In this document: positions 1 to 8,710 of the stretch, one piece after another
Numbering within the stretch: position 1 is the first letter of the stretch
How the letters are laid out: each line of letters opens with the position of its first letter
DNA from: Acuticoccus yangtzensis
GTDB taxonomy: Bacteria; Pseudomonadota; Alphaproteobacteria; Rhizobiales; Amorphaceae
Reading direction: 5' to 3'
NCBI RefSeq assembly: GCF_001927245.1
Contig: NZ_MJUX01000012.1
Span: forward strand, 1-64,000
DNA length: 64,000 bases
Made by a program: the position numbers and the translations under genes
The notes under the pieces: generated by a model
Seen by the model: only the letters and a program-made list of their open reading frames with translations
Told to the model about the DNA's origin: nothing
The model's database searches: none

Positions 1-855
1 CTGGAAGAAGCCGTTGTTGTCGCCCACCTCGGCCGTGGGGGACATGCCCATGCCGCCGACCGTCGCCGCGCCGAGGTCGGAGATGATGTCGCCGAACATG
101 TTTTCGGTGACGATGACGTCGTAGAAGTCCGGCCGCTTGACGAGGTGGACCGTCATCGCGTCGATCAGCGCGAAGTCGAGTTCGACGTCGGGATAATCTT
201 CCGCCACCTCGCGCGCGATCTTGCGGAAGAAGGCGTAGGAGCGCAGCACGTTGGCCTTGTCGCAGCAGGTGACGCGCTTCTTGCCGTCGAGCGGGGCGCC
301 GTTGCGGGAGCGCGCCAGCTCGAACGCCTTGCGCACGATGCGTTCGGTGCCGTGGCGGGTGATGATCGACGTGTCGCTGGCGATCTCGCCGCGCACGATG
401 TTGCCGCCGCCGCGCGCGGCGTAGAAGCCTTCGGTGTTCTCGCGCAGGATGATGTAGTCGATCTGCCCCGGCTCGTAGTGGCGCAGCACCGAGGTCACGC
501 CGGGGTGCAGCTTGATCGGCCGGATGTTGGCGTAGAGGTCGAGCCGGAAGCGGAGCTGCAGGCCGAAGTCGAGGCCCGGCTCGGTGCCGTCGGCGGCGGT
601 GACGTCGGGCAGGCCCGCCGCGCCGTGGAAGATCGCGTCGGCATCGCGGCAGGCGTTGAAGGTCTCCTCGGGGAAGGAGGTGCCGGTTTCCTTCCACAGC
701 GTGGCGCCGGCGCGGTATTCGTTGAAGTTCAGCTTGCCGGGGTCGGGCAGCGCGGCCTGGATGACCTTGAGGCCGGCGTCGCAGACTTCGGGGCCGATTC
801 CATCGCCCTTGACGACGGCAATGTCGTAGCGGGTTTTCGGCATCATATCGTTCAT
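1..855 (-). CDS. Isopropylmalate/isocitrate/tartrate dehydrogenase family protein (C-terminus cut by window edge)
   Basis: NAD-dependent decarboxylating beta-hydroxyacid dehydrogenase. The 285 codons present lack the C-terminal quarter of a roughly 350-residue family. Visible marks: GDGIGPEV at residues 17-24, the substrate-binding arginine stretch LRFRLDLYANIRP, the RENTEGFY motif, the catalytic lysine in DKANVL, and the metal-binding aspartates in FGDIISDLG. The start at 855 opens MNDMMPKTRYDIAVV; two further in-frame ATGs lie at 846 and 843. It is on the same strand as the dctP/dctM/dctQ genes and lies at the 3' end of that cluster, so it probably oxidises the imported hydroxyacid or a derivative. 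Tartrate, 3-isopropylmalate or a related malate are all possible. The family is clear; the substrate is not. Confidence 0.88.
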   Translation of the reverse strand, partial: MNDMMPKTRYDIAVVKGDGIGPEVCDAGLKVIQAALPDPGKLNFNEYRAGATLWKETGTSFPEETFNACRDADAIFHGAAGLPDVTAADGTEPGLDFGLQLRFRLDLYANIRPIKLHPGVTSVLRHYEPGQIDYIILRENTEGFYAARGGGNIVRGEIASDTSIITRHGTERIVRKAFELARSRNGAPLDGKKRVTCCDKANVLRSYAFFRKIAREVAEDYPDVELDFALIDAMTVHLVKRPDFYDVIVTENMFGDIISDLGAATVGGMGMSPTAEVGDNNGFFQ

Positions 856-932
856 GGTGGTCTCGTTCGCGGGGTGAGAAGGCGGGGCCGGCGGCGCGGA
901 GCGGCGCACGCCGGAGAGCGGGGGGAGGGGCC

Positions 933-1892
933 TCAGTTGGAGGCGGCGACCATGCGGCGGTACCAGTCGGCGAGCTCGGGGAACTCGGCGACAACCTCGT
1001 CGGCCTTGGCGCGGAAGGGGGCGCGGTCGATCTCGACGACCGTCATGCCCTTTTCCTTGAGGTCGGCCAGGATCGCGGCCTCTTCCTCGGTGATGTAGGC
1101 GTTGTACCAGTCGGCGGCCTCGTTGGCGGCCTCGCGGATCGCCTGCTGATGGGCCGGCTCCATCGCCTCGAAGGCGTCGGCGTTGAACTGGAAGGTGAAG
1201 CCGTTGGCCATGTGGGCGGTGAGGATGAGGTAGTCCTGCACCTCGTCCAGGCTGGCGGACTGGATGGTGGCGAGCGGGTTCTCCTGCGCCTCGATCACGC
1301 CCTGCTGCAGCGCGGTGAAGACTTCGGACCAGGACATCGGCGTCGGGCTGGCGCCGAAGGTGCGCCAGGTGACGAGGCGTTCCTTCATCGGCGAGACGCG
1401 CATCTTGAGGCCGGCGAGATCGTCGATCGACTGCACCTCGCGGTTGGCGGTGAGCTGGCGCGCGCCGCGATACATGTGGCCGAGGACGAGGAAGTTCGCT
1501 TCGTCGGCGATCTTGGCCTTCAGCTCCTCGCCGACCTCGCCGTTCCAGACGGCGGCGTAGTGGGCGGCGTCGTCGAACAGGTAGGGCATGCTCTCGACCC
1601 CCGCGAGCGGGTGATAGCGAGACAGGGTGCCGATGGATTCGATGACGATATCCATGCCGCCCTGCTGCAGCGCCTCCTGCATCTGCTGGTAGTCGCCGAG
1701 GCTGGAGGAGGGGAAGATGCGAACGTCCACCTCGCCGCCGGTCTTTTCGGAGACGGCTTCGGCGAAGGTCTTGGCGGCGGTGTGGACGGGGTCCGAGGGG
1801 TCCTGGCCGTGGCCGAGGCGCAGCGTCTCGGCGGAGGCGGTGGAGACGGCACCGGCGAGCGCACCGGCGGCGATGAGGGCGATGAAGCGCAT
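933..1892 (-). CDS. TRAP transporter periplasmic solute-binding protein, DctP family (TRAP set 1)
   Basis: Extracytoplasmic solute receptor of a TRAP transporter, 319 residues. A signal peptide ends at ASA/E near residue 21. The mature protein has the family pattern: LRLGHGQDPSDPVH, the segment GGEVDVRIFPSSSLGD, the ligand-carboxylate arginine in GLKMRVS (R165), and the hinge segment ASPTPMSWSEVFTALQQGVIEAQENP. It is transcribed with dctM and dctQ upstream and the decarboxylating dehydrogenase downstream. In this family the conserved arginine salt-bridges to an organic acid ligand, so a carboxylate is expected. The gap to dctM (162 bp) carries a tandem duplication. Confidence 0.93.
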   Translation of the reverse strand: MRFIALIAAGALAGAVSTASAETLRLGHGQDPSDPVHTAAKTFAEAVSEKTGGEVDVRIFPSSSLGDYQQMQEALQQGGMDIVIESIGTLSRYHPLAGVESMPYLFDDAAHYAAVWNGEVGEELKAKIADEANFLVLGHMYRGARQLTANREVQSIDDLAGLKMRVSPMKERLVTWRTFGASPTPMSWSEVFTALQQGVIEAQENPLATIQSASLDEVQDYLILTAHMANGFTFQFNADAFEAMEPAHQQAIREAANEAADWYNAYITEEEAAILADLKEKGMTVVEIDRAPFRAKADEVVAEFPELADWYRRMVAASN

Positions 1893-1954
1893 GGTTTCCT
1901 CTCTGTCGGGCTGGTTCAGCCCCTGGGTTGTGCCGGGGTCTTTGCCCCGTTGGG

Positions 1955-2014
1955 GTGCCGGGGCCGGGGCCCCGGAAGAGGTGCGTGCCGGGGCCGGGGC
2001 CCCGGAAGAGGTGC
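1955..2014. repeat. Perfect 30-bp tandem duplication between dctM and dctP
   Basis: Two identical 30-bp units lie head to tail at 1955-1984 and 1985-2014, each containing GGGGCCGGGGCCCCGGAAGA. Each unit holds the self-complementary core GGGGCCCC, so the RNA could fold. The repeat lies in the intergenic space between dctM and dctP of TRAP set 1, where receptor genes often need more transcript than permease genes. A role as a processing or stability element is inference. Confidence 0.8.
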
Positions 2015-2054
2015 GGGCCGGCCGGCGCGGGCCGGAAGGCTCAGCCGAAAAGGC

Positions 2055-3332
2055 TCAGCCGAGTAGGCCGGGGAGCCAGAGGACGAGGCCCGGGATGTAG
2101 GTGATGAGGAACAGCACGATGAGCTGAACCGCGATGAAGGGGAGGGCGGCGACGGCGGCCTGGTTGAGCGGCACGTCGCCGATCTTGGCCGCCAGGTTGA
2201 GGCACAGCCCCACCGGCGGGGTGACGAGGCCGACGAGGAGGTTGAACACCACCACCACGCCGAAGTGGATCGGGTCGATGCCGACTTCGGGCAGGATCGG
2301 CAGGATGACCGGCAGCAGGATCAGCATCGCCGCCTTGGCCTCCATGAACATGCCGATGACGAGGAAGAGCACGTTCAGAAGGAGCAGGATGACGATGGGA
2401 TCGCTGGAGAAGGCGAAGATCCATTCGGCCACCTGCTGCGGCACCTCCAGGATCGTCAGCACCCAGGCGAAGACGAGGGCGCCGGCCGCCACCGTCATCA
2501 GCGCGCCGACGCGGATGGCGGTCTGGAACAGGATGCGCGGCAGGGCGGTGACCTTGAGGTCGCGATAGACGAAGAGGCCGATGAAGAGGGCGTAGACGAC
2601 CGCGACCGCCGCCGCCTCCGTCACCGTGAAGAGGCCGAAGAGGAGCCCGCCGATGATGAGGAAGGGCAGGATCACCGCCCACGCGGCCGAGACGGCGGTG
2701 CGCGCGAGTTCGCTCAGCGACGGGCGCGCATAGGTCGGATAGTTGCGGCGTTTGGAGATGATGTAGGTCATCACCATGAAGCCGAGCCCCAGCATGATGC
2801 CCGGCACGTAGCCGCCGAGGAAGAGCTGGGTGATCGAGACCTCGGCGATGATGCCGTAGAGGATGAGCGTGATCGACGGCGGGATGATCGGCCCGCAGGT
2901 GGACGAGCAGGCGGTGAGGGCGACGGTGAAGGGGCCGGAATAGCCCTCCTTCTTCATCGCCGGGATCATGATGGAGCCGACCGACGCGGTGTCGGCCGTG
3001 GCCGAGCCGGAGATGCCGCCGAAGAACATCGACGACACCACGTTGACCTGGGCAAGGCCCCCCGGCATCGGCCCGACGAGGGCGTTGGAGAAGGCGACGA
3101 TGCGCCGGGTAATGCCGGCCTCGTTCATGATCTGGCCGACCAGCAGGAAGAACGGGATCGCCATGAAGGCGAAGGAGTTGATGCCGGCGACGAAGCGTTG
3201 CGGGATCATGCCGAGGGGCAGGTCGCCGATGGCGAGGAGCGCGGCGAGTGAGGCGCCGGCGAGGCACATCGGCAGCGGCAGGCCGATGAGGAGCGTGAGG
3301 ACGAGCGTGCCCACGAGGATTGTCAGTTCCAT
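2055..3332 (-). CDS. TRAP transporter large permease, DctM family (TRAP set 1)
   Basis: Large membrane subunit (425 residues, about 12 hydrophobic helices) that moves solute using the sodium gradient. Family marks are FAFMAIPFFLLVGQIMNEAGITRRIV, the FGGISGSATADTASVGSIMIPAM segment, the IIPPS loop, and GLVTPPVGLCLNLAAKI near the C-terminus. The gene follows dctQ by 12 bp and precedes dctP, giving the transcript order dctQ-dctM-dctP-dehydrogenase. Start ATG at 3332. Confidence 0.94.
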   Translation of the reverse strand: MELTILVGTLVLTLLIGLPLPMCLAGASLAALLAIGDLPLGMIPQRFVAGINSFAFMAIPFFLLVGQIMNEAGITRRIVAFSNALVGPMPGGLAQVNVVSSMFFGGISGSATADTASVGSIMIPAMKKEGYSGPFTVALTACSSTCGPIIPPSITLILYGIIAEVSITQLFLGGYVPGIMLGLGFMVMTYIISKRRNYPTYARPSLSELARTAVSAAWAVILPFLIIGGLLFGLFTVTEAAAVAVVYALFIGLFVYRDLKVTALPRILFQTAIRVGALMTVAAGALVFAWVLTILEVPQQVAEWIFAFSSDPIVILLLLNVLFLVIGMFMEAKAAMLILLPVILPILPEVGIDPIHFGVVVVFNLLVGLVTPPVGLCLNLAAKIGDVPLNQAAVAALPFIAVQLIVLFLITYIPGLVLWLPGLLG

Positions 3333-3344
3333 CGGGGGTCTCCG

Positions 3345-3842
3345 TCAGAAGGGGCGGATGTCGCGGCGCAGGGCGAGCTCGGCGAGGAAGGCGAGCATCA
3401 GGACGGCCGAGACGGTCGGGGCGAGGTAGAGGATGGAGACCGACCATTCGAGGCCGGGGCTCGTCTGGCCCGCGTTGAGGCGCATGAGGCGGATGCCGTA
3501 GACCAGCATCACCCCCGCGAAGGCGAAGGCGAAGACGAAGCGCAGGATGGCCATGACCACCTGCACGGGGCGGGGCACGGCGTCGACGAGGACGTCCACC
3601 TTGATGTTGTCGAGGTGGCGCACGGCGAGCGCGAGGCCGACGAGGGCGACCCAGACCATCGCCCAGCGTGCCAGTTCGCCGGACCAGAAGGTGGGTGCGT
3701 TGAAGACGTAGCGCATGACGACCTCGTAGGAGACGACGCCGATCATGAGCGCGAACAGGACGACGACGAGGAGGCCGGCGACGGCTTCGAGGCAGTCGCA
3801 GACGAAGCCGACGGGGCCGTGACTGAGGGTCGGGCGGCGCAT
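3345..3842 (-). CDS. TRAP transporter small permease, DctQ family (TRAP set 1)
   Basis: Small four-helix membrane subunit of 165 residues. The pattern YEVVMRYVFNAPTFWSGELARWAMVWVALVGLALAVRHLDNIKVDVLV is typical of DctQ, which holds receptor and large permease together. It is the first gene of the minus-strand transport operon. An AT-rich promoter-like stretch and a perfect inverted repeat at 3937-3955 lie upstream. Confidence 0.9.
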   Translation of the reverse strand: MRRPTLSHGPVGFVCDCLEAVAGLLVVVLFALMIGVVSYEVVMRYVFNAPTFWSGELARWAMVWVALVGLALAVRHLDNIKVDVLVDAVPRPVQVVMAILRFVFAFAFAGVMLVYGIRLMRLNAGQTSPGLEWSVSILYLAPTVSAVLMLAFLAELALRRDIRPF

Positions 3843-3936
3843 CAGCTGCGCCCCCGTTGGGGGTTGTGTCTCACGATGGTCCTCCCGCGCCGGGGGTGGA
3901 CCCGGCGTCAGCGCCGGCCTTTGGCGGCCGGTTCAT

Positions 3937-3955
3937 GTTGGTCGTGGGAACCAAC
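3937..3955. promoter_or_regulatory. Putative operator: GTTGGT-N7-ACCAAC
   Basis: Perfect inverted repeat with 6-bp arms and a 7-bp spacer, about 95 bp upstream of the dctQ start of TRAP set 1. It is followed at 3956-3982 by the most AT-rich stretch nearby (ATATACGTGTAAATATAT), which is probably the promoter. The GntR gene at 5021-5683 belongs to the same cluster and is the natural candidate to bind here; that link is inference. Confidence 0.45.
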
Positions 3956-4054
3956 CATATACGTGTAAATATATCAATAGGTATGCTCGCGCGGATGCGT
4001 CGAGCCGGCAACGGCGTCCGCCGATGCCGGACAGGCAGACGCCGGGGCGCGCCG

Positions 4055-4090
4055 ATAACGGGGCGCGCCGATGAAGCGACGCGCCGTTAT
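4055..4090 (-). terminator. Imperfect hairpin at the 3' end of the SDR gene
   Basis: Inverted arms ATAACG (4055-4060) and CGTTAT (4085-4090) extend inward through GC-rich pairs with one bulge, overlapping the SDR stop codon. A direct repeat of GGGGCGCGCCGAT is also present at the left side. There is no clear T-run, so this is only a possible terminator or attenuation hairpin ahead of the dctQMP promoter. Confidence 0.3.
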
Positions 4091-4866
4091 TGGGCGAGGA
4101 AGCCGCCGTCGACGGGGAGGGTGTGGCCGGTGACCATCCCGGCGGCGGGGCTGGCGAGGAAGAGGATGGCGGCGGCGACCTCCTCAGGCTCGGCCAGGCG
4201 CTTCAGCGGCGTCATGGCGAAGATCTTCTCCATCACCTCGGGCTGATCGAGCAGCGCCTTGATGAACGGGGTGCGCACATAGGTCGGCGCCACGGCGTTG
4301 ACGCGGATGCCCGCCCCGGCCCACTCCACCGCCAGCGCGCGGGTCATGTTGACGAGGGCGCCCTTGGTGGTCTGGTAGGAGACGTTGGGATAAACCCCGC
4401 CGCCGGAGAGGCCCATGATCGACGCGGTCTGCACGATGCTGCCGCCGGTGCCCGCCGCGATCATCCGCCGCGCCACTGCGCGCGAGATGAGGAAGCTCCC
4501 CGTCAGGTTGACGTCGACGACCTTGTTCCAGCTCGCCAGCGGGTGATCGGTGGCGGCATCGCGGATGGCGATGCCGGCGCAGTTGACGAGGACGCCCGGC
4601 ACGGCGCGTTCGGCGACCTGTGCGACGGCCGCCTCCACCGACGCTTCGTCGGCGACGTCGCAGGCGAGCGCCATGGATGCGGCCGGGGAGCCGGACGGGG
4701 CGCCGGGGAGGGTGTCCGCGACGGCGGCGGCGCGCTCCCGGTCGAGGTCGAGCACGGCGACGGTGGCACCCGCCTCGGCAAGCGTTCGCGCGGCGGCGGC
4801 GCCGATGCCGCTGGCCCCGCCGGTGACGATGGCCATCGTGCCGTCCAAGGAGAAGAGTCCGCCCAT
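4087..4866 (-). CDS. Short-chain dehydrogenase/reductase (SDR)
   Basis: Classical SDR, 259 residues, NAD(P)-dependent oxidoreductase. The cofactor motif TGGASGIG lies near residue 15, the structural NCAG near residue 93, and the catalytic YQTTK after the SIMGLSG serine segment. The C-terminal GHTLPVDGGF is the usual SDR ending. The ATG at 4866 (MGGLFSLDGTMAIVTGG) places the Rossmann fold at the expected distance; the frame is open upstream but carries no conserved sequence. It lies between the GntR gene and the TRAP set 1 operon on the same strand and probably oxidises or reduces the imported substrate. Confidence 0.9.
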   Translation of the reverse strand: MGGLFSLDGTMAIVTGGASGIGAAAARTLAEAGATVAVLDLDRERAAAVADTLPGAPSGSPAASMALACDVADEASVEAAVAQVAERAVPGVLVNCAGIAIRDAATDHPLASWNKVVDVNLTGSFLISRAVARRMIAAGTGGSIVQTASIMGLSGGGVYPNVSYQTTKGALVNMTRALAVEWAGAGIRVNAVAPTYVRTPFIKALLDQPEVMEKIFAMTPLKRLAEPEEVAAAILFLASPAAGMVTGHTLPVDGGFLAQ

Positions 4867-5020
4867 TGTGGTCCGTCCTGATTGTTGGCGCGCGGTGGTG
4901 CGCGCGGGGTGCGGGTGCTGAGTGTCGTGGCGCGGGGGGCGTGGCGCCGCGTGGCCCGGTCTCAGCATCGCGGCCGGGGCCGGGGCGCGAACGTGGCGGC
5001 ACACGGGGGCCGGTCCGCGC

Positions 5021-5683
5021 TCACAGGGCGCTGAAGTTCATCGCCTCCACGGCGCCGATGAGGAGGCCCTCGCCGCGCCGGCGCTGGAGGAGGTGCTTCT
5101 CCACCGCGAGCTCGAAGCTGCCGGAGGCCAGCGCGTCGACCAGCGCGGCGTGATTCTCGGTCGAGGTGCGGGTATATTCAGCGCTCTGCAGGCGCACGGC
5201 GACGACGTGGGCGCGGCGGGCGAAATCGCGCATCTGGATCCCCGCGGAGGCGAGACGGGTGTTGCCGGACAGGCGCATCAAGGTGCGGTGAAAGTCCTCG
5301 TCCGCGTCGCACCAGCCCATCACGTCGCCGGCGTCCTGCGCGGCGCGCATCCGCGCGACGGTCTCGGCGAGGGGGGCGAGGTAGGCCGCATCCGGCGCCC
5401 GCTCCGACAGAAGCTGCACCGCGACCATTTCAAGGCCGGAAATGACCTGGTAAGCCTCGCGCATGTCGGTGATGGAGATGGGCAGGACGCGGATGCCGCG
5501 CCCGCGCGCGATGTCGACGAGCGATTCGGTCTGCAGCCTGAGCAGCGCCTCGCGCACGGGCGTGCGGCTCATTCCGAGCTCGTTGGCGATCTCGCTTTCA
5601 TCGACGGTGGTGTTGGGCGTGAGCCGGCCGCGGACGATCCGCTCCTTGATGGCGGTGTAGGCCGTATCGGCGGCTCGTCCCAT
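5021..5683 (-). CDS. GntR-family transcriptional regulator, FCD (FadR-like) subfamily
   Basis: 220-residue repressor-type regulator. The N-terminal winged helix-turn-helix spans about residues 5-70 (ESEIANELGMSRTPVREALLRLQ). The C-terminal FCD effector domain carries the usual acidic/histidine metal or ligand residues in DADEDFHRTLMRLSGN and ENHAALVDAL. It is on the same strand as the SDR and TRAP set 1 and is divergent from TRAP set 2 (dctP at 5968), so it could control either or both. An AT-rich patch ACATATATCTCCTAATACAT lies at its own promoter. Confidence 0.9.
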   Translation of the reverse strand: MGRAADTAYTAIKERIVRGRLTPNTTVDESEIANELGMSRTPVREALLRLQTESLVDIARGRGIRVLPISITDMREAYQVISGLEMVAVQLLSERAPDAAYLAPLAETVARMRAAQDAGDVMGWCDADEDFHRTLMRLSGNTRLASAGIQMRDFARRAHVVAVRLQSAEYTRTSTENHAALVDALASGSFELAVEKHLLQRRRGEGLLIGAVEAMNFSAL

Positions 5684-5967
5684 GCTGGCTCTCCAACGCG
5701 CTCTCGCTACATATATCTCCTAATACATTCAGGCTATGCGCGGATGAAAGCCTCTTGCGGCCCTTTCGCCCGATCCTGCCCCGGTGGCGCGCCGACCGGC
5801 GGTGGAGTGCGGCGCCGGCGATAGGTTTTGCTCTTCGCGCATTCCCCTCGATCTGAAAATCTTTGGGTGTCGCTTGCGTAAAGCGGCAAGGTCGTGGCGT
5901 CTCCTCCCCCAACCCCGCCGTGCCCGCTCGCGGTGCGGCTCCCAAAAAGAAACGTCTGGAGGACACC

Positions 5968-6954
5968 ATGCGGACCCTCAACACCCTACTCGCGGCATCC
6001 ATCGTCGCGGCCGGTTTCGCCACCGGCGCCAGCGCCGAGACGCTGCGCTTCGGCCACTATGCCAACACCAGCGACACGCCCCACAAGGCGGCGATGATGT
6101 TCAAGTGGATCGTCGAGGACATGACCGACAAGGCGCTCGAGATCGAGGTCTACCCGGCCGGCGAACTCGGCAACTCGGCCAACTCGCTGCAGGGTGCGCG
6201 GCTCGGCACCATCGACATCACGGTGACCGGCAACCCCTATTTCACCTCCTTCGCGCCGCAGGTGAACGTTCTCGACCTGCCCTTCCTGTTCGAATCGCCC
6301 GAGCATGCCTACCGCGTGCTGGACGGTGAGGTCGGCGCCGAGCTGATGGATTCCATCAACGGGGTGGGCCTCCAGGGCCTCGCCTTCTGGGAAATCGGCT
6401 TCCGCAACCTCACCAACAACGAGCGGCCGATCACCACGCCTGACGACCTGAAGGGGCTGAAGCTGCGCACGACGCCGAACCCGGCGCACATCGAAGCCTT
6501 CACGCTGCTCGGCGCCAACCCGGCCCCGATGCCCTTCGCCGAACTCTACAGCGCGCTGCAGACGGGCACGGTGGACGGGCAGGAGAACCCGACCACGCAC
6601 ATCTACCACTCCAACTTCCACGAAGTGCAGAAGTACATGTCGATCACCGAGCACGCCTATACGGCGGCGCCTCTGGTGATGAACGCGGCGAAGTTCAACG
6701 GCCTGCCGGAGGACCAGAAGGAGGCGCTGCGCGTGGCCGCCAAGCTGTCCGCGGCCTACGAGCGTGAGCTGAACCGGGTGCAGGAAAATTCCAGCCTGGA
6801 GGCGATGACGGCGGCCGGCATGGAAATCGTCACCGACCCGGACGTGGACGCCTTCCGCGCCGTCGTGGCCGACAAGACGCGCGCCATGTACGCCGAGAAG
6901 TTCGGTGACGCGCTGCTGACGAAGATCGACGCGCTGGCGCCCTCCGCACAATAA
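5968..6954 (+). CDS. TRAP transporter solute-binding protein, DctP family (TRAP set 2)
   Basis: Periplasmic receptor of 328 residues. The ATG at 5968 is chosen because a strong TGGAGGA ribosome site lies 5 nt upstream and a signal peptide (cleavage ASA/E, about residue 23) begins there. It has the ligand arginine in GLKLRTTPNP (R167) and the TVDGQENP hinge. It heads a compact dctP-dctQ-dctM-hydrolase operon, with 8 bp to dctQ. Its residues around the ligand arginine differ from sets 1, 3 and 4, suggesting different ligands. Confidence 0.94.
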   Translation: MRTLNTLLAASIVAAGFATGASAETLRFGHYANTSDTPHKAAMMFKWIVEDMTDKALEIEVYPAGELGNSANSLQGARLGTIDITVTGNPYFTSFAPQVNVLDLPFLFESPEHAYRVLDGEVGAELMDSINGVGLQGLAFWEIGFRNLTNNERPITTPDDLKGLKLRTTPNPAHIEAFTLLGANPAPMPFAELYSALQTGTVDGQENPTTHIYHSNFHEVQKYMSITEHAYTAAPLVMNAAKFNGLPEDQKEALRVAAKLSAAYERELNRVQENSSLEAMTAAGMEIVTDPDVDAFRAVVADKTRAMYAEKFGDALLTKIDALAPSAQ

Positions 6955-6962
6955 GGGCGCCC

Positions 6963-7421
6963 GTGATCCATTCCATCGAGACGGCGGCGACGTGGCTGTG
7001 GCGCGTCGCCGTCGCGGGGCTCGTCGCCGTCATCACCGCGATCACCATCGCGCAGGTGGTGGCGCGCTACGGCCTCAACAATTCCATCGTCTGGGCGGAG
7101 GAGCTGAACAGGCTCCTCTTCGTCTGGCTCGTCGTGCTGGGCGCGGCGGGGGCGGACCACATGCGCATCGGCCTCATCGCCGATCTGCCGCGCTTCAGCC
7201 GCCCGCTGCGCGTCGTCGCCGCCCTCGGCGCGCTCGGCGCCATCGCCCTGTTGGCGTGGGGCGCGTGGAAGCTGTCGGCCATGTTCGCGTTCGACCGCTA
7301 CGTCACGCTGGACCTTTCCAAGTGGTGGTATTTCGCCGCGCTGATGGTGGGCGGGGCGGTGTGGGCCGTCGCCAGCGTGTGGCGTGAGGTGTTCCACCCG
7401 GGCGGGGGTGCGCCGCTGTGA
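6963..7421 (+). CDS. TRAP transporter small permease, DctQ family (TRAP set 2)
   Basis: 152-residue four-helix membrane protein. The segment RYGLNNSIVWAEELNRLLFVWLVVLGAAGADHMRIGLIADL is a DctQ signature. It begins with GTG 8 bp after dctP and its TGA overlaps the GTG of dctM (GTGA), so the two permease subunits are translationally coupled. Confidence 0.9.
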   Translation: MIHSIETAATWLWRVAVAGLVAVITAITIAQVVARYGLNNSIVWAEELNRLLFVWLVVLGAAGADHMRIGLIADLPRFSRPLRVVAALGALGAIALLAWGAWKLSAMFAFDRYVTLDLSKWWYFAALMVGGAVWAVASVWREVFHPGGGAPL

Positions 7422-8704
7422 CCGCGCTCATCCTCGTCGGCACCATGGTGCTGCTCGCGCTGCTGGGCGTGCGGCTGGTGTTCGCCATCATCATCGCCTC
7501 GGTGGTGGCGCTTCTCGTCTACCGGCCGGGCATCCCGTTCGCGGTGGTGGCGCAGCAGTTCTTGTCGGGCGTCGACAATTTCCTGCTGCTCGCGGTCGCC
7601 TTCTTCTTCCTGGCGGGCGAGCTCATGAACCGCGGCGGCGTCACCCGGCGCATCGTCGCCTTCGCGCAGACCTGCGTCGGCCACATCCGCGGCGGGCTCG
7701 GCCACGTCAACGTCCTGTCCTCGGTGTTCTTCTCCGGCATCTCCGGCTCGGCGGTGGCGGACACGGCCGCGGTCGGCTCGGTGATGATCCCGGCGATGGA
7801 GAAGTCCGGCTTCTCGCGCGGGTTCGCGGCGGCGATCACGCAGACGTCCAGCGTCATCGGGCCGATCATCCCGCCGTCGATCCCGATGATCGTCTACGCG
7901 GTTCTGGCCCAGGTGTCGGTGGGCAAGATGTTCCTCGCCGGCATCGTGCCCGGTCTCGTCGTCGCGGCGTGTCTGATGGTGGTGGTCTACATCATCTCCA
8001 TCAGGCGGAACTATCCGGCCGATCCGTGGGCCGGGTTCGGCGCCATCGTGCGCGCGGGCGCCGGGGCGCTGGTGGCGCTGCTCACGCCGGTGATCATCGT
8101 CGGCGGCATCCTGGGCGGGATCATGACGGCGACGGAGGCCGGCGCGGTCGCGGTCGCCTACGCCTTCGTGGTGGGCAAGTTCTGGTTCCGCGAGCTCACC
8201 TGGGGCGGCTGCTTCACCGCGTTGGTGGAGGCGGCGAAGGGGACGGCGACGGTTCTCGTCATCGTCGGCGCGTCGGCGCTGTTCGCGTGGATCGTCGCCG
8301 ATCTGAAGGTGTCGACCATGGCGGCGGAGGCGATCTTCGCGGTCACCACCGATCCCTTCTGGGTGCTCGTCCTGGTGATGGTCTTCGTCCTCGTCATCGG
8401 CCTGTTCCTGGACCCGCTGGCGGCCCTCGTCATCGTCGTTCCGGTGTTCCTGCCGACGATGGTGTCGCTCGGCATCGACCCGATCCACTTCGGCGTTCTC
8501 ATCGTCCTCAACCTGATGATCGGGCTGACGACGCCGCCGATCGGCTACCTCATCTACCTCTCCGCCTACATCGCGCGGGAGCGGCCTGAGGTGGTGATCC
8601 GCGAGAGCCTGCCCTTCCTCGCCGCGCTCATCGTGGCGCTCGTCATCTGTCTCGTTTTCCCGGCCGTGGTGCTGACCTTGCCGGGCCTCTACAGCGGAGG
8701 CTGA
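7418..8704 (+). CDS. TRAP transporter large permease, DctM family (TRAP set 2)
   Basis: 428 residues with about 12 membrane helices. It shows the DctM series: FLLLAVAFFFLAGELMNRGGVTRRIV, FFSGISGSAVADTAAVGSVMIPAM, IGPIIPPSIPMIVYAV, and GLTTPPIGYLIYLSAYI. It starts with GTG overlapping the dctQ stop and ends 6 bp before the cyclase-type hydrolase, confirming a four-gene operon. Confidence 0.94.
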   Translation: MTALILVGTMVLLALLGVRLVFAIIIASVVALLVYRPGIPFAVVAQQFLSGVDNFLLLAVAFFFLAGELMNRGGVTRRIVAFAQTCVGHIRGGLGHVNVLSSVFFSGISGSAVADTAAVGSVMIPAMEKSGFSRGFAAAITQTSSVIGPIIPPSIPMIVYAVLAQVSVGKMFLAGIVPGLVVAACLMVVVYIISIRRNYPADPWAGFGAIVRAGAGALVALLTPVIIVGGILGGIMTATEAGAVAVAYAFVVGKFWFRELTWGGCFTALVEAAKGTATVLVIVGASALFAWIVADLKVSTMAAEAIFAVTTDPFWVLVLVMVFVLVIGLFLDPLAALVIVVPVFLPTMVSLGIDPIHFGVLIVLNLMIGLTTPPIGYLIYLSAYIARERPEVVIRESLPFLAALIVALVICLVFPAVVLTLPGLYSGG

Positions 8705-8710
8705 CCCTTT

